Below, one piece after another: positions 57,994 through 64,000 of a DNA stretch of 64,000 nucleotides. The number at the start of each line of letters is the position of its first letter. The first letter of the stretch is position 1. Below the pieces are notes generated by a model, which made no database searches, had not been told where the DNA came from, and was given only the letters and a program-made list of their open reading frames with translations. This stretch comes from Gonatopus flavifemur. Taxonomy: Eukaryota > Arthropoda > Insecta > Hymenoptera > Dryinidae. The translations under genes were made by a program, and so were the position numbers. The DNA lies in assembly GCA_018340375.1 (NCBI GenBank), contig JAFFJZ010000002.1, positions 21,098,001-21,162,000 of the forward strand. Reading direction: 5' to 3'.

Positions 57994-58172
57994 CTCTCAC
58001 AATTTCAGTTAATTTTAACATCGGAGAATGTAAGATTGATATCAGCTGTGTGATATCTCACATTCGCTGTTGTAAAATCAACTTAAATTGTAATATCTCG
58101 AACTATTTTTGAAATTGTCCAAATATTGACTTCGCAGGATGTAAATTTTACAAATTGTTTTTGCTCAGTCTG
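57918..58172. mobile_element. palindromic MITE (GAAGTCAATATTTGGACGATTT arms)
   Basis: Gtgaagtcaatatttggacg pairs with gtccaaatattgacttcg; outer arms are aaatttatatc and gatgtaaatttt. Related to 38805-39050. Confidence 0.7.
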
Positions 58173-58981
58173 CGTGTCGGTTTTATAAGGTTTTGGTAAA
58201 TTCCGAATCATTTCTATATTTTTCACATATTCTTCTCCATATTTTCTTCAGGAAAAAGTGAAGAAAAAAGGGAAAAGTCATGAAAAAAAAAACAACGAAA
58301 TTTTTCAGGGTGAGGAAAACTTCTCTGAAGGATCGATAACCAATTCTCAGAGGATCTCCACGAGGATATCTCGATCTTTGATTTGGAAAGACAATTATTC
58401 CAATTGAATGAGAATTGTTGTTTACATAGTAATGTATTTAAAGGTAATCATGTACCACCTTGTTGAACGTTTAAAGCATTTTAAATCTTATTCTTAGTAA
58501 ATACAAGGGACAGGGAATAATCGAATAATATGATTGATGATATGGAGATTTATATCTGGGTGTAGAAGAATACTAAATTACAACAGGTGACAAATGAATT
58601 TAAAACAGCGGCAGGAAAAATAGATTCAACTGCACTGTGAAGAATATGAGGAGTTTCCTCCCACCAGTGGTGTATTTCGTGCCCTGATCGTGGGAGATGA
58701 TTGTTTTCTTGTTTTTATCAGAAATTACATTTTCTCCTACTTTGAACAACTATTTCGCCTTTTGGGTATCGAATCTTCCACAAATGAAGAAAAATCTACC
58801 AAATTGTGGTGAAGAATTCTCCATCGATACAAATGAAGTGAAAATCAAGTGTTAACAATGCCATGCAGTGTTGCAAAAGTTTGAAGTGGATGTACGCTAA
58901 GATTCATTTCGCGATTTTTGAGTATTATTATAAGTGACACTTCCTTGCATGAACTCACACTATATTTTGACCAGGGTTTGC
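58173..58981. other. no gene or element recognised
   Basis: AT-rich with purine-rich runs near 58255-58310. Confidence 0.4.
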
Positions 58982-59129
58982 TAATGATGGGGATCCTTGA
59001 AAAAGATCGATCCTTTTTTATATAAAGTAAAGTAGCAAGTTGAGTAGCAAATTTTCATTGAAATCTATAAAAAAATATATATTTTCTATACAAAAAAAGC
59101 TCGATCCTTGCCAAGGATCCCAATCACTA
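58982..59129. mobile_element. small hAT MITE family H3, 8-bp target repeat
   Basis: Taatgatggggatccttg pairs with caaggatcccaatcacta. Flanking gggtttgc (58974-58981) and gggttcgc (59130-59137) match at seven of eight positions. Confidence 0.78.
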
Positions 59130-59139
59130 GGGTTCGCGG

Positions 59140-59253
59140 TGAGGATGGGCGATATTTCGACAGTATTGATATTTTTTTGTAGAAAATTTCGCCATTTTAA
59201 AAAATATAGATCGAAACTTTATACAAATTGTATAAAAATATCGTCTATCCCTA
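59140..59253. mobile_element. small hAT MITE family H2, copy 2, 8-bp target repeat
   Basis: Tgaggatgggcgatatttcg pairs with aatatcgtctatcccta. Flanking gttcgcgg (59132-59139) and gtttgcgg (59254-59261) match at seven of eight. It sits on the target repeat of the preceding MITE. Confidence 0.78.
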
Positions 59254-59348
59254 GTTTGCGGCCACCATTTTTTGGAGGGAGATTTCACTATTATTTCTTT
59301 ATAATATGATTTACATAGAGCAGGATGTGGGGAAATCAATTTGAGTGC

Positions 59349-59553
59349 ACGCAGAGAAAAATTCTTACTAAAAAAGCGATTCCGAAAAATCTGCTTTGCT
59401 GAATTAGCAAAATGGTTGCTGGTACAGCAAAAATTGCTGAATGGCTGAAGCGCTTGTTGAAAGAGTTTTTGCTAATTCAACAGCAAGTTTTGCCATATCA
59501 GTAAAACAAATTTTCGAGGTTTGCTGCTTCAGCAACTTTTTTTATCCGAGTGT
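59349..59553. mobile_element. MITE rich in TTGCTG/CAGCAA
   Basis: The repeated ttgctgaa, agcaaaa and tgctaattc arms fold on themselves; tips near cagagaaaaattc and a mirrored ttttttatccgagtg. Confidence 0.5.
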
Positions 59554-59686
59554 GTGACATCAAAAGTGATAAAAACTTGAAATGTCCACTTCCCAAGTAG
59601 AATAATTTTCAAAATTAAATATAATTCAATATAGCTCATACATAAATTATAAATAATTGTTAAAATTTCTCCATTTGGGCTGCAAC

Positions 59687-59827
59687 TAGTGATCGGCGAT
59701 ATTTGGAAATATCGATATTTTTTATACAATTTTTGTCGATTTTACATAGAATTTGATCAAATATCGATAAAAACTTTATACAAATTTTATATAAAATATC
59801 GATATCGTGAAATATCGCCGATCACTA
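59687..59827. mobile_element. small hAT MITE family H2, copy 3, 8-bp target repeat GCTGCAAC
   Basis: Tagtgatcggcgatattt pairs with aaatatcgccgatcacta; GCTGCAAC repeated exactly at 59679-59686 and 59828-59835. 141 bp. Confidence 0.9.
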
Positions 59828-60409
59828 GCTGCAACATCATGATATTCTTCAGAGATTTGTCATTTGTCTCCGATACAGCACATCTGTTCAGAAAGAATTC
59901 CCAAAAGAAGGATTGAGAATAAATTCTCAGGAATTCTCCTTCACCTTCTGTGTTTTGTGAGTCAATTTGAAATCATCAAAACTCTCGATAAATATATAAA
60001 ATACTTAAAATTTGTCTGTACTACTAGAGTTATATAATAATGTCAACATTTCTCAAAATATATTCAATTCCAACAATTTTTTTATCAATTATGATTCTTT
60101 TCTTCGTTTTTGCAAAATTTCTCGCAATGCCAATCCGATATCAAAGGAATCATGGAAATGCACTATAAAGAACTCATGTTTGGAAACTGATCCACATAAA
60201 TTGAGCACAAATTGCGAATCATTCGAGTATACAACATACAATTATAAATTTTCTCCTAGAATTTTACATATAAATAAAAAATATACAGGTTATACATAAA
60301 CTATGCGAATGTATAACTCATCTGGATCGATTTCCATTCACAATGATGTCATGTTTTTATAAATCATTTTGGAATAGACTCCGAGATAATATGGATAAAT
60401 ATATTTTCA

Positions 60410-60656
60410 TCAAAAATAACGCGCGCGAGGGGGTCGTACTCTGATTTTCCGTTTCTGCGTACGCGGTGAACGGGATGTCACTCGAAATTCAAGAGGTAAA
60501 TCGTAACAGCGACAAACGCAGCAGCTGGGAAACTTGAACCAATCGCTGAAGATACCTCGACATTCGTTGTTTGGATCATAAGCCAGGAGCCTATGTAATC
60601 GGTATTGTTGCTCACATCTGCATCCATCACGGCAATACATTTGTTTATTTTCGTGC
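60410..60656 (-). CDS. Spätzle-like Toll ligand, terminal exon (cystine-knot end)
   Basis: On the minus strand an acceptor tgcttttttccaacag precedes 60656 and the frame runs to TGA at 60412-60410, giving 81 residues. The sequence [20 protein letters not shown], followed by [14 protein letters not shown] and [12 protein letters not shown], is the last part of the Spätzle cystine-knot domain, which in insects binds Toll-family receptors as a secreted, proteolytically activated dimer. The cysteine pattern (C-x-C near the start, FPSCCVC at the end) is intact. By memory it is most like Spätzle 3-type proteins, but the subtype is not proven. The tail is very basic ([17 protein letters not shown]). 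Upstream exons should lie to the right; none was identified in 60657-64000, so they are probably beyond the window. The exon is GC-richer than its surroundings. Confidence 0.85.
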
Positions 60657-60857
60657 CTGTTGGAAAAAAGCATTTGACATATTATTGATTGCAGTGAACA
60701 ATAAAATACTCTTTGTTCAACGTCGATTTTTGGGCGAATTACGTGAATTTGAAATGGTTGGACGTACATTGGAAAAAGAATCTACTTATTGGTTTATTAT
60801 TGCCGAAATTTACTAACCAGGATTTTGTGATAATAACTGTAGTTTGTTAACTATAAA

Positions 60858-61853
60858 TAGTGTTGCCGCGATCCGAGCTAATCCGAGTTTTGAGCATGAG
60901 CTCGGCTTGGCTCTTGTTTTCGACAGATAGGCTCGGCTCGCAAATCGATGGATCCACTGCTCGGATTGGCTCGATGATCGTCGAGCTAGATCGAAGATCT
61001 CACGATCCTACTTCGTTCAAAACAAACGCGAATAAAAAATTCTTGCATCCAGGGGCTCCTTGGAATAGAGCATTCAGTACAGGCCATAAGTATGAATTAA
61101 CCTAAAGACATTGAACATTTTTACATCTTCGCTGTTCGAAATTGATTTAATTCATATAAACTACATAAATAATAATTAAAAAATGTCTAAACAATATAAA
61201 ACACAATACAATTATGTAAATAAAGTAAGTTGATTTCCTGAAACAAACACATCCACTGGAAAAATTGTTTCTCCTTTGGGTGTATTCAAACTTTTGGCCT
61301 GTACTGTATTTCCGAAGCTCTTGAAATTTGAGTATAAAACAACGTTTTCTCAAAATTTTTATGACTCGGCAAATCAAATTTCATGAATGTTAGTTATAAA
61401 AACTCTATGAATGCATCTTACAATGAATAAATAGACAGATATATCTTTAAATCCATCTTCAGAGGATTGGCGATGAAGAAAAATCCAGTTTATAAATATA
61501 TTTTCTTAATATCCACTCTGCTACTAATTAAACATTGAACACAATATTGTTTCATAAACCGATTCTGATAAATGAAATTTCATGAGATTTGATCAGAACA
61601 TTGTCCAAGATTCAATGAGATTTTGCGAGATTCAATGAAATTTGGCGAGAATCAATGGTTTTTCTTAACCAGGGTCCTTCGTCTGATAGAAGATTTTCTC
61701 AGTAACGATCTAGCTCGTCGATCTCATAGTTCTGGCTTAGCTCGAAACTTGGATCGATTGAAATTTTTTCAGCTCTGCTCGAAGATCGGATCATTTGAAA
61801 TTATTGAGATCGGCTCGAAATTTCGATCCGGATCGAAGATCGCGGCAACAGTA
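60858..61853. mobile_element. hAT-like element family H1, copy 2, 8-bp target repeat
   Basis: Tip tagtgttgccgcgatc at 60858 and its complement ending cggcaacagta at 61853. After removing the MITE at 61854-62988 and its TA duplicate, the flanks actataaa (60850-60857) and actacaaa (62991-62998) match at seven of eight. The interior matches 36026-36826 with the same gctcg/gatcg arrays. Confidence 0.88.
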
Positions 61854-62244
61854 CCCAGGTAGCACACGCACGTTCTGAGAATGTTCTGAGAATATACGTT
61901 GAGGATATTCGAATATTCTATGGAGATTCTCATTACGTGCGAATATATTCTACGCACATTCTCAGAATGTTTGAATGCCCTGGTGAAAATTCCCGCTCGC
62001 CGGAAGCGGAGGTTGAAACAAATGAAGCGTAAAATGTTTCAATTTCCGCTCATTTCGCGCTTGGATACTGTAACGTTTACTCTTCCACGTCGCTACATAC
62101 CCTTCTTACGCTCCCATTCTCACTAGGGTGGGACTGTTTCAAATATTCTCAGAATATGATACCACGGATATTGTGGGAATATCAGAAAAAAATGGTGTTA
62201 AAATAAGAATTCCCGTCAATATAAACATCTGCATGTCACCGAAA

Positions 62245-62351
62245 CCCTAGTAACACACAATCTTCGTCAAACGTTCTGTGGATGTTTGCAGGACGTTTAA
62301 ATATTCTAGGAACGTTCGGAGAATATTTTACGCACATTGGTGTTACTTGGG
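62245..62351 (+). mobile_element. 107-bp CCC-GGG MITE family K, copy 1, AA target repeat
   Basis: Ccctagtaacacacaatctt start and cattggtgttacttggg end. The related copy at 20.8 kb has the unoccupied site ccgaaaactac, showing duplication of AA. Confidence 0.9.
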
Positions 62352-62823
62352 AAACTACTTCACAATCAATTTTTTTTTATCATTAGACATCTATAATCAC
62401 GAATGGTTAGCGATATTATGAATTCACATAGATGGATGACATACTTATGATCGCAACAGTCAATCATAATATATACGGTATTTCTCAATATTTCATTACA
62501 CTTTTGAGGATTATTTCTCACACATGGCACTCTCAGAGAACATTTGCGATATTAAAATGCGCCTTTCATAGATTTATTATTCCCAAAACACAAATTAAAA
62601 TAATACATTGTCCAAGGGTCTGTAGCCTGTCAACAACATTATCCGCCATTAATGAATTCATGTCATCACGATACTTGCGCATGCGCTGTTCATCAAACTC
62701 TCTACAAACTTTGTAAGCATATTGTACGAACGTTCCTAGAATATTCGAAACAGTCTCATTTAAATGTTCTAAGAATCTTCTGAGAATATTTACGAATCTT
62801 CTACGCTGTGAGAATATTCGATC

Positions 62824-62930
62824 CCCAAGTAACACCAATGTGCGTAAAATATTCTCCGAACGTTCTTAGAATATTCAAACGTCTTGCAAACATTCTCAGA
62901 ACGTTTGACGAAGATTGTGTGTTACTAGGG
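62824..62930 (-). mobile_element. 107-bp CCC-GGG MITE family K, copy 2, TC target repeat
   Basis: Reverse complement of 62245-62351 with few differences. The unoccupied site near 21271 reads ttcgatcgagtac; here ttcgatc precedes and tcaagtac follows, showing duplication of TC. Confidence 0.9.
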
Positions 62931-62998
62931 TCAAGTACATTTCATGGATGTCGTGAGAATATTCTCAGAATATTCTGTGTTACATGGGTAACTACAAA

Positions 62999-63690
62999 CA
63001 AAGGTCTTGGTTGTGAATCTGCAAGTCAATAATTATGACTCAATATTTATTCTGCCATATCCAACTACCCAAACAGCACAGGAAGTTCTCTGAACGTCTT
63101 GAAAACATGCACTCGGTTCTGTGTGTTTTGGTCTCCGAGGAGTAGGTTTTCTGATTGTCCAGAGTACATGCATTTTAGATGCCCCTGAATATGTTCTTAA
63201 CGTACTTTTATCATGGAAACTAACCTTCAGAAGCATATGCGCAGCTTCGCAGAACGTTATGACAACCGTTATTGAACACATTCCTAGAAACATGTTACAT
63301 TCTTAGAACATCCTGAGACGTCATTTTCACGTTCTCTGTGTAACCAAGCATACACAGTTGAAAATTTTGTGTAAATGTGTTGAAAAATCCGTGTGTCATG
63401 AATTTTCTGTTAAATATTCAACACAAACACGTGTAACTTCTACAGACAGTCTTTGTGTAATCAGGTCTCAACTGATTCATAATGTGAAATCATTCAAACA
63501 AGTGAAAAAAAGTGTCAAAATGACACAAATTTTATTCAACTCAAGATTGAACATAAGAATTGTGTTATTCTCAACTACCAAGGGGAGATCGCCAGTGGTG
63601 GGAGTTATTTTTTTATGAAACTTCTATTTACGTGTAACTTTAGTAGTCTTGGGAAGAATTATTCATTCATTTTGGCAGAGATTAATAGCA
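62999..63690. other. no gene recognised
   Basis: A decayed element with a cccaaacagcacaggaagtt tip starts near 63068; otherwise AT-rich. Confidence 0.4.
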
Positions 63691-63880
63691 GAGATTGCTA
63701 ACACAATGTTAAAATCGTGGTCGGTATCACGTTTTCTTCTTTTGAAGAAAAATATATGATTGGTTGAATTTTTCTTCTAAGCCAACCAGCATGAAGAGAT
63801 AAACGGAAAACGTGATACTGCCAATCAGAAACTGGAGTATGGTTTTCATATCTCGTTAGCAATCTCTTCAACTCATCTCT
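63690..63880. repeat. dispersed palindromic repeat, uninterrupted copy
   Basis: Gttaaaatcgtggtcggtat and the mirror ggaaaacgtgatactgccaa are shared with 13835-14240, which is split by a TTAA MITE. Confidence 0.6.
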
Positions 63881-64000
63881 GATTTTGGTTTTAGCTTTCA
63901 TTCTAATGGGAATTCGTTTTCTAGATATGTAAATTTGAAGATAGAGTGCGAGTCGATATACGCAAAGAAAGTACACTCCACCAAAGGACCGGCAGTGGCT

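Larger units (their letters stand above)
61854..62988. mobile_element. CCC-GGG foldback family C, copy 2, TA target repeat
   Basis: Cccaggtagcacacgcacgt at 61854 is mirrored by tgtgttacatggg at 62988; TA on both sides. It closely matches 20606-21321 outside its own two 107-bp insertions. It is inserted exactly at the end of the hAT copy. Confidence 0.88.

Noticed and set aside
1..64000. tRNA, rRNA or other structural RNA genes
   Set aside because: No cloverleaf with A and B boxes or rRNA-like sequence was noticed on reading; a dedicated scan was not possible.

Overview
The window is AT-rich nuclear DNA from an insect. Spliceosomal introns, a Spätzle-type cytokine exon, a secreted M13 (neprilysin-like) metallopeptidase gene and several mariner/hAT/piggyBac-like DNA transposons support this. 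A hymenopteran such as a parasitoid wasp would fit the transposon load and the neprilysin-like gene, but nothing here proves the order. All gene models are read by eye from splice signals, phase continuity and family motifs.

Layout. 1-3.1 kb holds a mariner transposase fragment cut by the window edge, a hAT-like element and a MITE. At 3375-3496 (+) lies what looks like the terminal coding exon of an unrecognised gene, followed by about 6.7 kb of AT-rich DNA that may be partly its 3' UTR. 10.2-19.3 kb is a field of foldback elements and MITEs, many nested. From 19566 to 56249 (+) runs one 19-exon M13 gene (2730 nt of CDS, 909 codons plus stop, all phases consistent). It encodes a signal peptide, an Asn/Asp/Ser-rich N-terminal extension and a complete peptidase domain with HEMAH and ENVAD. 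About 93% of this 36.7-kb gene is intron, filled with transposons: a deleted mariner (33.5 kb), an intact mariner (44.4 kb), a Ty3/Gypsy-type gag remnant (48.9 kb), a possible non-LTR endonuclease remnant (24.6 kb), a TTAA foldback (34.4 kb), hAT elements and dozens of palindromic MITEs. 56.3-60.4 kb is repeats plus one orphan candidate exon (57856). 60410-60656 (-) is the terminal exon of a Spätzle-like gene, followed by a hAT element with a MITE inserted exactly at its end.

The most unusual signal is a set of otherwise dissimilar palindromic elements that begin CCC and end GGG, have a nearby GCAC/ACAC-type terminal motif, and are flanked by 2-bp direct repeats (AA, AT, TT, TA, GT, TC). Four of these duplications are supported by an empty site or a reconstructed host element inside the window. 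No transposase for this class is visible here. The second theme is nesting deep enough to order the insertions: one foldback at 44351-47322 carries a mariner, a CAGGG-ended element and a TTAA MITE in its arms.

The protein-coding genes do not form an operon-like unit. They are neighbouring eukaryotic genes: unknown gene (+), secreted M13 peptidase (+), Spätzle-like ligand (-).
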